Origin: Hydrogenophaga intermedia
GTDB taxonomy: Bacteria; Pseudomonadota; Gammaproteobacteria; Burkholderiales; Burkholderiaceae_C
Direction of reading: 5' to 3'
DNA length: 9,489 bases
NCBI GenBank assembly: GCA_945869245.1
Contig: CAMBOY010000103.1
Coordinates: forward strand, 1-9,489
Under the pieces are notes generated by a model. The model was given only the letters and a program-made list of their open reading frames with translations. It was not told the DNA's origin and searched no databases. This document shows positions 1 to 6,109 of the stretch, one piece after another (position 1 is the stretch's first letter; each line of letters starts with the position of its first letter). A program made the translations under genes and the position numbers.

Positions 1-274
1 GCGGGTTGCGAAACAGACCCTGCGCCACCGCACCCGCCAGTCCGAGCAAGGCGCCGGCCGCCCAAGCGCCTACGGTGCGGGGCGCGCGGATGTCCCACAC
101 AATTTGCCAGGCCACCGGGTCACTGGCCCAGGCCGATACCGGCTCCAGCCCGGTGCTGCCGACCGCCAGCCCCAGTGCGCCCACCAGCAGCGACAAGCCA
201 AGCACCGCCAGCGTCACCCACAGGCCACGCGGGCGGGACGAGCGTTGAACGGGTGCAGCTGTGCGGGGCAACAT
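1..274 (-). CDS. btuC: FecCD/BtuC-family ABC transporter permease, N-terminal part (partial)
   Basis: Inner-membrane permease subunit, probably of a vitamin B12 importer, cut by the left window edge after 91 codons. The visible part has a short basic N-terminus, a hydrophobic helix at about residues 18-41, and then the FecCD signature: a DIRAPR motif at 61-66, followed by a small-residue helix with Gly-Ala repeats and an Ala-Gln...Phe-Arg-Asn-Pro motif at 84-91 (compare the R-x-P-R and R-N-P-L elements of BtuC and FhuB). It lies downstream of btuF in the same orientation, so the substrate is inferred as cobalamin from the riboswitch and btuB upstream; the family also carries iron-siderophore permeases. 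I chose the ATG at 274, 25 nt after the btuF stop. An in-frame GTG at 292 is possible; neither has a clear Shine-Dalgarno sequence. Confidence 0.85.
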   Translation of the reverse strand, partial: MLPRTAAPVQRSSRPRGLWVTLAVLGLSLLVGALGLAVGSTGLEPVSAWASDPVAWQIVWDIRAPRTVGAWAAGALLGLAGAVAQGLFRNP

Positions 275-299
275 GGGCGCCAATCGTGTCACAGCGGCA

Positions 300-1187
300 T
301 CAACGCGCCGGCGGCGGCAACTGCGCCACACAACGCGCCAGCGCCTGTGCGCCTTCGGCCAAGCGCGGTCCGGGACGCACCAAGGTGTCCCAGGTGGCTT
401 CGTCAAAAGCACACACACGCTGGCCGACCACTGCCGACAGCTTGGCCCAGCCCGGACGCGCCGCCAAACCCGCCCGGTGCTGCTGGCCCAGCACCATCAC
501 GTCGGGCTGTGACTGGACCACCCATTCGGGCGACAGCAGGGGAAAGGCGCCACGCTCGCGCGGCACCACATTGCCAAGGCCCAGGCGCTGCAGGGTTTCA
601 CCCACAAACGAGGCCTCACCCGCTGCGTAGGGTGCAGGGCTGACCTCAACATACACCCGCTGTTGCCGCCGGTCGGCCGACACAAGCCCAGCGGCCTGGG
701 TCAGCGCGCGGTCCATGCCGGCCCAGACCCGCTGCACCTCGACCGGGGGCACCGCCAGCAGCGCGCCCACCACCTGCAGCGCGCGCCGCACATCGGCGTG
801 GTGTTGTGGCTCTAGGTACACCACCGACACACCCAGCGACTCCAAGCGCTGACCACCGCGCGCCGAACGCGCCATCAGCACCACATCGGGCCGCAGCGCC
901 ACGATCGCCTCCACACTCGGGTCCAGACCGCCGCCCACCTGCGGCAAGCGCCGCACCGAGGCCGGCCAGCTGGAGTACCGGTCCACCCCGACCAGCCGCT
1001 CACAGCGCTGCAAGGCACACACGGTTTCCGTCAACGACGGCAGCACGCTCACCACCCGCTGCGCGGGCTTGTCCAGCGCCACACGCCGGCCCAGATCGTC
1101 TTGCACCGCCACCGGCTGGGCCCATACCCAGCCAGCGCCGAGACACAACGCCAGCGCAATCCAGCGGCGGCACCAACGCTCAGCCAT
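300..1187 (-). CDS. btuF: Periplasmic cobalamin-binding protein BtuF
   Basis: Substrate-binding protein of the B12 ABC importer: it captures cobalamin released by BtuB in the periplasm and delivers it to BtuCD. The protein has 295 residues. Residues 1-23 form a signal peptide (Arg-rich start, hydrophobic core, V-W-A cleavage site before Gln24). A periplasmic-binding-protein fold of the PF01497 type follows, with RVVSVLPSLTE at 44-54 and the helix after Leu-Asp-Pro-Ser containing Glu93. Glu221 sits in SPEWVV. Glu93 and Glu221 align by eye with the two E. coli BtuF glutamates that form salt bridges to BtuC arginines. I chose the ATG at 1187 because GGAG lies 5 nt upstream and the start overlaps the stop of the preceding gene (ATGGCTGA), which suggests translational coupling. 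A longer in-frame reading to 1211 would put eight extra residues before the signal peptide. Confidence 0.9.
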   Translation of the reverse strand: MAERWCRRWIALALCLGAGWVWAQPVAVQDDLGRRVALDKPAQRVVSVLPSLTETVCALQRCERLVGVDRYSSWPASVRRLPQVGGGLDPSVEAIVALRPDVVLMARSARGGQRLESLGVSVVYLEPQHHADVRRALQVVGALLAVPPVEVQRVWAGMDRALTQAAGLVSADRRQQRVYVEVSPAPYAAGEASFVGETLQRLGLGNVVPRERGAFPLLSPEWVVQSQPDVMVLGQQHRAGLAARPGWAKLSAVVGQRVCAFDEATWDTLVRPGPRLAEGAQALARCVAQLPPPAR

Positions 1188-2001
1188 GCTGCTCCATCCA
1201 GCGCCGCACAATGCGGTGCAACTGCGCCACCCCGTCGGTCAGAGCCGCTGGCCCCGGCTGCAGGATGTCGGCCGACTTGATCTCAAACAGCTGCGCGTGC
1301 CGCACCGCAGGCACATCGGACCAACCGGGGCGCGCCGCCACCTTCTCCGGGCGAAACTTCTTGCCGCACCAGGAGCCGATCACGATGTCGGGCGCACGCG
1401 CCACGATGTCAGCGCCGTTGGCAATGATGCGGTCGCGCCCCATCGGCTGCTGCGCCAGCTCGGGAAACACATCGTCACCACCCGCCACGCCCAGCAACTC
1501 CGAGACCCAGCGAATGGCGCTGATGTGCGGCTCGTCCCATTCCTCGAAAAACACGCGCGGTCGGCGTTTGCCCGCCGCCTGCAAAGCGGCCACATCGGCC
1601 GCGATGGTGGCCAAGCCAGCGCGCATCTCGGCCATCAGCGCCTCACCCCGGTCGGCACAACCCACCATCGCCGCCACCTGGTACAGCATGGCAAAAATCT
1701 CGTCCACGCTGCGCTGGTTGAACACCGTGACTTGCACACCGGCGCGGATCAGCGCCGCCGCAATGTCGGCCTGCAAATCGGAGAACCCAAACACGCAGTC
1801 GGGCTGGAGCGCCAAGATCTTGTCGATCTTGGCGCTCAAAAACGCGCTGACCTTGGGCTTTTCCTCGCGCGCGCGGCGCGGGCGCACGGTGTAGCCGCTG
1901 ATGCCGACAATGCGCGCCTCCTGCCCGAGTGCGTACAGCCACTCGGTGGTTTCTTCGGTCAGGCAGATGATGCGTTGCGGGCCAGAAAGTCTCTGAGTCA
2001 T
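1180..2001 (-). CDS. BtuF-like cobalamin-binding protein without signal peptide
   Basis: A second PF01497/BtuF-type protein (273 residues) between btuB and btuF. The N-terminus goes straight into the fold (RIICLTEETTEWLYALG at 10-26, then IVGISGY), matching the start of mature BtuF. There is no hydrophobic leader, and an in-frame stop lies six codons upstream of the ATG, so an exported form cannot be recovered by extension. The start is supported by GGGGGAAAGG just upstream. Residues that match the permease-docking glutamates of BtuF by manual alignment are Asp60 (AKIDKIL) and Ala197 (ANGADIV). Other clear features are FFEEWDEPHISAIRW at 151-165 and SWCGKKF at 210-216. Family membership is secure. 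Cytoplasmic location and a role in binding or handling cobalamin inside the cell are inferences; misannotation as an ordinary import protein is likely elsewhere. Confidence 0.85.
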   Translation of the reverse strand: MTQRLSGPQRIICLTEETTEWLYALGQEARIVGISGYTVRPRRAREEKPKVSAFLSAKIDKILALQPDCVFGFSDLQADIAAALIRAGVQVTVFNQRSVDEIFAMLYQVAAMVGCADRGEALMAEMRAGLATIAADVAALQAAGKRRPRVFFEEWDEPHISAIRWVSELLGVAGGDDVFPELAQQPMGRDRIIANGADIVARAPDIVIGSWCGKKFRPEKVAARPGWSDVPAVRHAQLFEIKSADILQPGPAALTDGVAQLHRIVRRWMEQHG

Positions 2002-2064
2002 GCCGCCTTTCCCCCATCACAAGGAAAAACGCATGCTGGAACAAAGGCCTTCATGGCACGCACC

Positions 2065-3921
2065 TCAGTCTTGCCACTGCAAAGACACGAAGGCATTTCG
2101 TCCCGGCGTAGAGAACCCGTCGGCCAGCGAATACGCTTTGTCAGTTAGGTTATTGACTCGCACAGCCAAACTGAGATTGGGATTGATTTGATAGCTTGCA
2201 CCGACGTTCACCACACCGTAGCCAGCCAATCTGACCCTCGAGGGAAAACGGGTGTCCTCCCTGTCGCTCGATAGACGTAACTCCGCAAAAGGCTTCCAAG
2301 CACCCGCCCGATAGCTGAGCTGTGCCCGCAACATATCTCGTGCCACCCTTGTAACGCGGTCATTGCTGGGCTTTAGGCGCGGGTCGGATCGGTCATAGGA
2401 CAACGCCACCGCTGTTGAGCCCCAGGAATGCTCCCAAGCTAAGGTGATTCCTTTAAGCACAGCAAGGCTGAATTGATTGTTAGTGGCTGGGTCGATAAAA
2501 CCCTTGACGTCGTTGCGATACACCACCGCACTGGCTCGGGTGCGGCCCTGTTGATAGCGCACACCCAACTCTTGCGCCCGGCCTTTCTGAGGCGCGAGAT
2601 CGGGATTGCCAAAACTTGGCCAGTAGAGCTGGTTAAAACTGGGCGCTTGGAACGTGGTGCCGACACTGCCAATCAAACGCCAACGCTCGTTGAGCTTGTA
2701 TCCGCCAGACATAGCACAGTTAGCAAACGAGCCAAACTGGGAGTTGCGGTCATGTCGTGCCGTCAGCAAGGCGTCCCACGAAGAGCGTTTCAGCGCGTAC
2801 GAAGCAGCAAGCGCACTGATGCGGCGTTGAGTGACGGTATATGCGGTCGAGCTGTCAACCTTGTCCTCGCGCTGCTCGGCCAACAAGGTCAAGTTGTCGC
2901 CCCCCAAACGAATGTCGTTTTGCCAACTCAGCTGACGACTTCGGGTATTGAATCGGCTGTCGCCCGCGGCAGCGCCATCGCTTTCGCGCCAGTATCGACT
3001 CACCACAATGTCTTGGCTTTCACCCACGGACACCATCGAATTCCAACGATCACTCCACCGAGCTTGCCACCGCAGGACATACTGCTCAACTTTGGGCTCC
3101 GCCACCGCACGTGCCGTGCTGGCATTAAGTCGCAAGGGATTGGGGAACGGGCTGCCATCAAAGTCATATTCGCCCTCGCTGCGGACCCAGCGCAGTGACA
3201 ACTCATGATTGGGATGGATGCGGTAGGCCAGATTGGCATCAGCGCTGAGGTACTGAAAACCGTCGTTGTCGACGTTAAAGCCAGACTCCCCTGGCAATCT
3301 GACGTTAATGCCCTTGGCACGCTCATCCGACACGCCCAAGCCATAGCGCCAAGTGCCCGATTGCCCCAACAATTGCGCACCGAGTTTGCGCTGGCCATCC
3401 GCTCCTAATCCAATAGAAGCTGAACGCTGAACCCCGTCCTGACTGGGCTCACGGGTAAACACCTGAATCACCCCACCAACAGCATCTGGACCATATAGCG
3501 CTGCAGCAGCGCCACGCAGCACCTCAATGCGATCAACCCGATCCAGTGGGATGTTCTCCAAAGAGTAGCTGCCAGTCGTGGCCGAGCCCAAGCGGACACC
3601 ATTGATCAAAAGAATGGTCTGGGCGGAATTGGCACCACGCAAAAACACACCCGTGATAGACCGATAGCTGCCGCTGGTGGAGATCTGCACGCCTGGCAGT
3701 GTGGCCAGCACATCGGTCAAAGACTGCAAGCCGGCTACCTCGATTTGATGGCGATCCACGATGGACACGTCTGACAGCACGTCAGTCAAGGGCGTCTCGA
3801 CCCGCGTCGCCGTCACCACCACCGGCTCCAGCGTGGCCGTAGTTTGGGCATAAGAAGAACAAGCCGCCAGCGCAGCCATGGCAAGCGCTGCCCGGCGGGC
3901 GCGCACAAAGTTGGAAGACAT
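2065..3921 (-). CDS. btuB: TonB-dependent outer-membrane vitamin B12 receptor BtuB
   Basis: Outer-membrane receptor that moves cobalamin into the periplasm using TonB energy. It has 618 residues from the ATG at 3921. Residues 1-25 are a signal peptide ending S-Y-A before Gln26. The TonB box is EPVVVTATR at 32-40. The plug domain spans about 42-160 (GVFLRGANSAQTILLINGVR at 91-110, DRIEVLRGAAAALYGPDAVGG at 130-150). The rest is a 22-strand-type barrel whose C-terminal region has VRVNNLTDKAY and ends VSLQWQD; the terminal residue is Asp rather than the usual aromatic. Cobalamin specificity follows from the riboswitch and btuF/btuC neighbours. The ATG lacks a clear Shine-Dalgarno sequence; an in-frame GTG at 3951, preceded by GGGGAAGG, would add ten residues and is a real alternative. 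Reading further up to 4044 would enter the riboswitch. Parts of this gene are visibly less GC-rich than the rest of the window. Confidence 0.92.
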   Translation of the reverse strand: MSSNFVRARRAALAMAALAACSSYAQTTATLEPVVVTATRVETPLTDVLSDVSIVDRHQIEVAGLQSLTDVLATLPGVQISTSGSYRSITGVFLRGANSAQTILLINGVRLGSATTGSYSLENIPLDRVDRIEVLRGAAAALYGPDAVGGVIQVFTREPSQDGVQRSASIGLGADGQRKLGAQLLGQSGTWRYGLGVSDERAKGINVRLPGESGFNVDNDGFQYLSADANLAYRIHPNHELSLRWVRSEGEYDFDGSPFPNPLRLNASTARAVAEPKVEQYVLRWQARWSDRWNSMVSVGESQDIVVSRYWRESDGAAAGDSRFNTRSRQLSWQNDIRLGGDNLTLLAEQREDKVDSSTAYTVTQRRISALAASYALKRSSWDALLTARHDRNSQFGSFANCAMSGGYKLNERWRLIGSVGTTFQAPSFNQLYWPSFGNPDLAPQKGRAQELGVRYQQGRTRASAVVYRNDVKGFIDPATNNQFSLAVLKGITLAWEHSWGSTAVALSYDRSDPRLKPSNDRVTRVARDMLRAQLSYRAGAWKPFAELRLSSDREDTRFPSRVRLAGYGVVNVGASYQINPNLSLAVRVNNLTDKAYSLADGFSTPGRNAFVSLQWQD

Positions 3922-3998
3922 AAATGAAAACACACCGATGAATGCCCTCACCGCCTTCCCCGACAGTGCATGGGCGTCACAGCAAGCCCAAGAGGCTC

Positions 3999-4234
3999 GC
4001 CACCGTGTTGGCCGGTATCCGGGCTGGCAGATGCGACCTTCCACGACCTTCCCAGCTCGGTGAACGAACCAGTGGCCTTGAGAGAAAGCGGATGGCGGCG
4101 CAATTCACATCGCGCCAAACCACCGTCTGCTTACCGTTGCGGGGGCAGCGCAGGTTAGGCTTGCCGTGTGGGGCTCACCCTCCTGCTTCCCGTTGAACTG
4201 CGCCCCTGAACAGAAGCGCGAGCACCAACGGCGT
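3999..4234 (-). ncRNA. Cobalamin riboswitch (adenosylcobalamin/B12 aptamer)
   Basis: Cis-acting RNA in the btuB leader that senses B12 and is expected to shut off uptake when it is abundant. Read on the minus strand, the conserved blocks appear in order: GGTGC near the 5' end (about 4227), a CGGGAAGC block (about 4190), GCTGCCCCCGCAAC followed by GGTAAGC (about 4149-4128), GGCCACTGG (about 4077), GGGAAGG (about 4053), and the B12 box AGCCCGGATACCGGCC (about 4025-4010). The ends CGCCGTTGG and CCAACACGG can form the closing P1 stem with a small bulge. Just downstream, GCGAGCC and GGCTTGC (4000-3982) form a 7-bp hairpin without a U-tract, so control may act on translation rather than by termination. 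The btuB ATG is about 78 nt downstream. Confidence 0.93.
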
Positions 4235-4236
4235 GT

Positions 4237-4242
4237 ATTCTA
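4237..4242 (-). promoter_or_regulatory. Putative -10 box for the btuB operon
   Basis: TAGAAT on the minus strand, four matches plus one transversion to TATAAT in the key positions. It would start transcription near 4230, right at the 5' end of the riboswitch. No good -35 hexamer is visible at 16-18 nt, so this is supported mainly by position. Confidence 0.4.
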
Positions 4243-4252
4243 AAGGCCTCAA

Positions 4253-4262
4253 GCTTGCAAGC
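4253..4262. repeat. 10-bp perfect palindrome between divergent promoters
   Basis: GCTTGCAAGC is a perfect inverted repeat placed between the -10 box pointing at btuB (4237-4242) and the one pointing at the zapA operon (4267-4272). Its position would let a bound dimer affect both directions. No regulator is recognised for it. Confidence 0.35.
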
Positions 4263-4266
4263 GTCC

Positions 4267-4272
4267 TACAAT
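4267..4272 (+). promoter_or_regulatory. Putative -10 box for the zapB-like/zapA operon
   Basis: TACAAT, five of six matches to TATAAT, in the context CCTACAATGAAAG. The same hexamer with nearly identical flanks stands before the 6S RNA gene at 4930. A start near 4279 would give a leader of about 32 nt. There is no convincing -35 hexamer. Confidence 0.4.
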
Positions 4273-4310
4273 GAAAGCGCGCCGCTTCCGGCGCTCCCTT
4301 GCACACACCC

Positions 4311-4535
4311 ATGGCCGACACCTCACCCATTCACCAGATCGCCGAGCGCGTGGAGCGTCTGCTGCTGCGGCACGAGGAACTGCAACGCACCAACACCCTG
4401 CTGCTGCAACAGGTGCAAAGCCTGCAGGCCGAACGGGACTTGATGAAGTCCCGGCTGCAAGCCGCCCGCTCGCGCATCGATGCCTTGCTTGAGCGTTTGC
4501 CTGCCAATGCCGACACGTCACCGCCACAGCCATGA
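4311..4535 (+). CDS. Small coiled-coil protein, ZapB/TIGR02449-like
   Basis: A protein of 74 residues that is almost entirely one predicted coiled coil: heptad-like Leu and Ile spacing runs from IAERVERLLLRHEEL through LLLQQVQSLQAERDLM to ARIDALLERLPA-type residues near 60, with a short polar Pro-rich tail. This size, composition and position directly before zapA fit the small coiled-coil family (TIGR02449, ZapB-like) that lies next to zapA in beta- and gammaproteobacteria; a role in FtsZ-ring organisation is inferred from that. The ATG at 4311 was chosen over a TTG at 4299, though neither has an obvious Shine-Dalgarno sequence. Its stop overlaps the zapA start in an ATGA, so the two are translationally coupled. 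Confidence 0.75.
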   Translation: MADTSPIHQIAERVERLLLRHEELQRTNTLLLQQVQSLQAERDLMKSRLQAARSRIDALLERLPANADTSPPQP

Positions 4536-4888
4536 CCACCAGCGAATCCAAACCCGCCAGCCGCCAGATCGAGGTCCAGATCATGGGGCAGAGCTATCTG
4601 CTGTCGAGCCCCGCCAACGGCGAGGAAGCGCTCTTGGCGGCGGTCAACAAGGTGGACATGGCCATGTGCCGCATCCGCGACGCCGGCAAGGTCAAGGCTC
4701 GCGACCGCATTGCGGTGCTGGCGTCGCTGAATCTGGCCTACGAACTCATCCAGCTGCAACAGGGTGTGAGCGCGACCCTGAGCGCACCGGCGCCACTCAC
4801 GCGCCAGGCCGACGATGGGGATCTGCGCACCGCCGATCTGATTCGGCGTCTCGACCAAGCGCTCGGAGAAGACGGGCGATTGCTCTGA
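4532..4888 (+). CDS. zapA: Cell division protein ZapA
   Basis: FtsZ-ring-associated protein that bundles and stabilises FtsZ filaments at the division site in the cytoplasm. It has 118 residues, close to the usual ZapA length. The N-terminal globular part has the family pattern: IEVQIMGQSYLLSSP at 13-27, then EEALLAAVNKVDMAM with the Ala-Val-x-x-Val-Asp pattern, then DRIAVLASLNLAYELI at 58-73, where I-A-V-L-A-[AS]-L-N-[LI]-A-x-E-L is the most conserved stretch. The C-terminal part (about 74-118) is a helical, coiled-coil-forming region. It starts at an ATGA overlap with the upstream coiled-coil gene and has no Shine-Dalgarno sequence of its own, which fits coupling. The 6S RNA gene follows 51 nt after the stop, the conserved proteobacterial arrangement. 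Confidence 0.93.
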   Translation: MTTSESKPASRQIEVQIMGQSYLLSSPANGEEALLAAVNKVDMAMCRIRDAGKVKARDRIAVLASLNLAYELIQLQQGVSATLSAPAPLTRQADDGDLRTADLIRRLDQALGEDGRLL

Positions 4889-4929
4889 GTTTTTCCGCCA
4901 GATGGCGCACACGCGCGCCACCACAGGCC

Positions 4930-4935
4930 TACAAT
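4930..4935 (+). promoter_or_regulatory. -10 box of the 6S RNA gene
   Basis: TACAAT, followed by AGAAAG and then the paired 5' end of the 6S RNA at 4940-4941, which is the right distance for a start site. The -35 region (about 4907-4912) has no good match to TTGACA. Confidence 0.6.
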
Positions 4936-4939
4936 AGAA

Positions 4940-5118
4940 AGTGTCTGCGGTGCGCGCCGGGCTTTATATTTCCTTGAACCAATGCTCATTGAGCACGGGC
5001 TTGGAACATCACCCGGCTGGTGTGAGCGTCTCGCGTCAGATGAACCCGACGCTTGGTTGACCTTGCCCACCTGAACCCCCGGTTCAGGATGACGGTCCGG
5101 CGGCATTCGCAGACACCT
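4940..5118 (+). ncRNA. ssrS: 6S RNA
   Basis: Small RNA that mimics an open promoter and binds the sigma70 RNA polymerase holoenzyme, chiefly in stationary phase. The ends form a long closing stem: GTGTCTGCG (4941-4949) pairs perfectly with CGCAGACAC (5108-5116). Then TGC pairs with GCA, and after a small bulge GCCGG (4956-4960) pairs with CCGGC (5097-5101). Near the 3' side CCTGAACC-ccc-GGTTCAGG (5070-5088) forms the hairpin that in E. coli is made by its TTGAACC/GGTTCAA, and the following CGGTCCGGCGGCAT resembles the E. coli CAGCCTGCGGCGGCAT stretch. The length of about 179 nt is typical, and it sits directly after zapA with its own -10 box. Exact ends are estimated. Unlike in E. coli, the next gene is not a 5-formyl-THF cyclo-ligase. 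Confidence 0.92.
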
Positions 5119-5156
5119 TATTCCCACACCCCCCTGCGCCGCTGTCGCGGCATCCC

Positions 5157-5176
5157 CCCTCTCCCGCGGGAGGGGG
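5157..5176. repeat. GC-rich palindromic hairpin, first of a pair
   Basis: CTCCCGCGGGAG (5161-5172) is a perfect palindrome, extended by a T-G pair and three C-G pairs to about 5157-5176. It immediately precedes the longer hairpin at 5180-5216. It may belong to a dispersed intergenic repeat or help end 6S transcription. Confidence 0.6.
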
Positions 5177-5179
5177 AAC

Positions 5180-5216
5180 GAGCCCCTTGGGCCGGCTAAG
5201 CCGGACCCTCGGGCTC
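5180..5216. repeat. Nested inverted repeat, REP-like or terminator-like
   Basis: Outer arms GAGCCC (5180-5185) and GGGCTC (5211-5216) enclose an inner stem in which GGGCCGGC pairs with GCCGGACCC through one bulged A and a short TAA-type loop. The sequence has the look of intergenic repeat elements found in many copies in betaproteobacterial genomes; copy number cannot be judged from this window. There is no U-tract, so intrinsic termination is doubtful. Confidence 0.6.
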
Positions 5217-5287
5217 CCTTGATCAGACACGCGCTCCGGTTGCACCGTGCAGTGCCTTCCTTTTCCGGTGTTGTCTAATCCCATCCC

Positions 5288-6103
5288 ATGATGATCGAAC
5301 CTGTGTTGGTGGTGGAATTACTGGCTTTGGGGCTGGGGTCTGGCTTTTTGGCGGGACTGCTGGGCATTGGTGGCGGCATGGTGATGGTGCCGTTTCTGAC
5401 CGCCATCCTGACCAGCCGTGGCGTGCCAGCCGATGTGGCGGTCAAGGTGGCAATTGCCACCTCCATGGCCACCATTGTGTTCACCTCGCTGTCCAGCGTG
5501 CGGGCGCACCACAAGCGCGGCGCGGTGCGCTGGGACGTGGTGCGTTCCTTGGCGCCTGGCATTGTGGTGGGCGCGGCGGTCGCAAGCCTCGGCATCTTCG
5601 CGGCGCTCAAGGGCAGTTCACTGGCCTTGCTGTTCGCCCTGTTTGTGGGCTTTTCTGCCACCCAAATGCTGCTCGACAAAAAACCCCAGGCCAGCCGCAC
5701 ACTGCCCGGCCCGAGCGGTTTGTTTGGCGCGGGCGGCGTGATTGGGCTGCTCTCGGGCCTGGTGGGCGCAGGCGGTGGCTTCATCAGTGTGCCCTTCATG
5801 ACCTGGTGCAATGTGGCGATTCACAACGCGGTGGCCACCAGCGCCGCGCTGGGCTTTCCGATCGCACTGGCCAACGCGCTGGGCTACAGCGTGGCCGGCC
5901 AGGGCGCCACTGGCCTTCCAGCCCACAGCCTGGGCTACATCTGGCTGCCCGCGCTGGCTGGCATCGCCTGTGCCAGTGTGCTGATGGCACCCCTGGGCGC
6001 CAAGGCGGCGCATGCCCTGCCGGTGAAATCGCTCAAGCGGGCGTTTGCCGGCGTGTTGTATCTGCTGGCCGCCTACATGGCCTACAAAGGCCTGAGCGGC
6101 TGA
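5288..6103 (+). CDS. TauE/SafE-family sulfite/organosulfonate exporter-like membrane protein
   Basis: Integral inner-membrane protein of 271 residues, the usual size for the TauE/SafE (PF01925) family, whose characterised members export sulfite, sulfoacetate or related organic anions. The hallmark internal duplication is plain: GFLAGLLGIGGGMVMVPFL at 19-37 is echoed by GLLSGLVGAGGGFISVPFM at 153-171, each with a triple Gly before the V-P-F. About eight hydrophobic helices alternate with short loops, and the basic loop RAHHKRGAVRWD (72-83) is typical of the family. The substrate cannot be told from the sequence, and no sulfur-metabolism gene is adjacent. The start is taken at the ATG at 5288; a second ATG follows immediately, and no clear Shine-Dalgarno sequence precedes either. 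The stop is only 6 nt from the end of the convergent RraA-family gene. Confidence 0.88.
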   Translation: MMIEPVLVVELLALGLGSGFLAGLLGIGGGMVMVPFLTAILTSRGVPADVAVKVAIATSMATIVFTSLSSVRAHHKRGAVRWDVVRSLAPGIVVGAAVASLGIFAALKGSSLALLFALFVGFSATQMLLDKKPQASRTLPGPSGLFGAGGVIGLLSGLVGAGGGFISVPFMTWCNVAIHNAVATSAALGFPIALANALGYSVAGQGATGLPAHSLGYIWLPALAGIACASVLMAPLGAKAAHALPVKSLKRAFAGVLYLLAAYMAYKGLSG

Positions 6104-6109
6104 ATCAGC

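Larger units (their letters stand above)
5119..5287. other. Intergenic region with GC-rich hairpins between 6S RNA and the exporter gene
   Basis: No believable gene. It holds a C-run followed by two adjacent hairpins (described separately), then a pyrimidine-rich stretch just before the exporter ATG. I see neither a strong promoter nor a Shine-Dalgarno sequence for the exporter. Apparent reading frames here are translations of the repeat. Confidence 0.6.

Noticed and set aside
806..1894. Long plus-strand open frames opposite the two btuF genes (about 360 codons each)
   Set aside because: They are antisense shadows in GC-rich DNA, with Pro/Arg/Ser/Ala-rich low-complexity translations, no family motif and no ribosome-binding site, over well-supported minus-strand genes.
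3922..4044. N-terminal extension of btuB up to 4044
   Set aside because: The extension reads through the B12 box of the riboswitch and would place 41 non-hydrophobic residues before a clear signal peptide. Only the GTG at 3951 remains a plausible alternative.
5084..5284. A 66-codon minus-strand frame across the hairpins after 6S RNA
   Set aside because: It overlaps the 3' end of the 6S RNA and the palindromic repeats, and its translation reflects the repeat composition.
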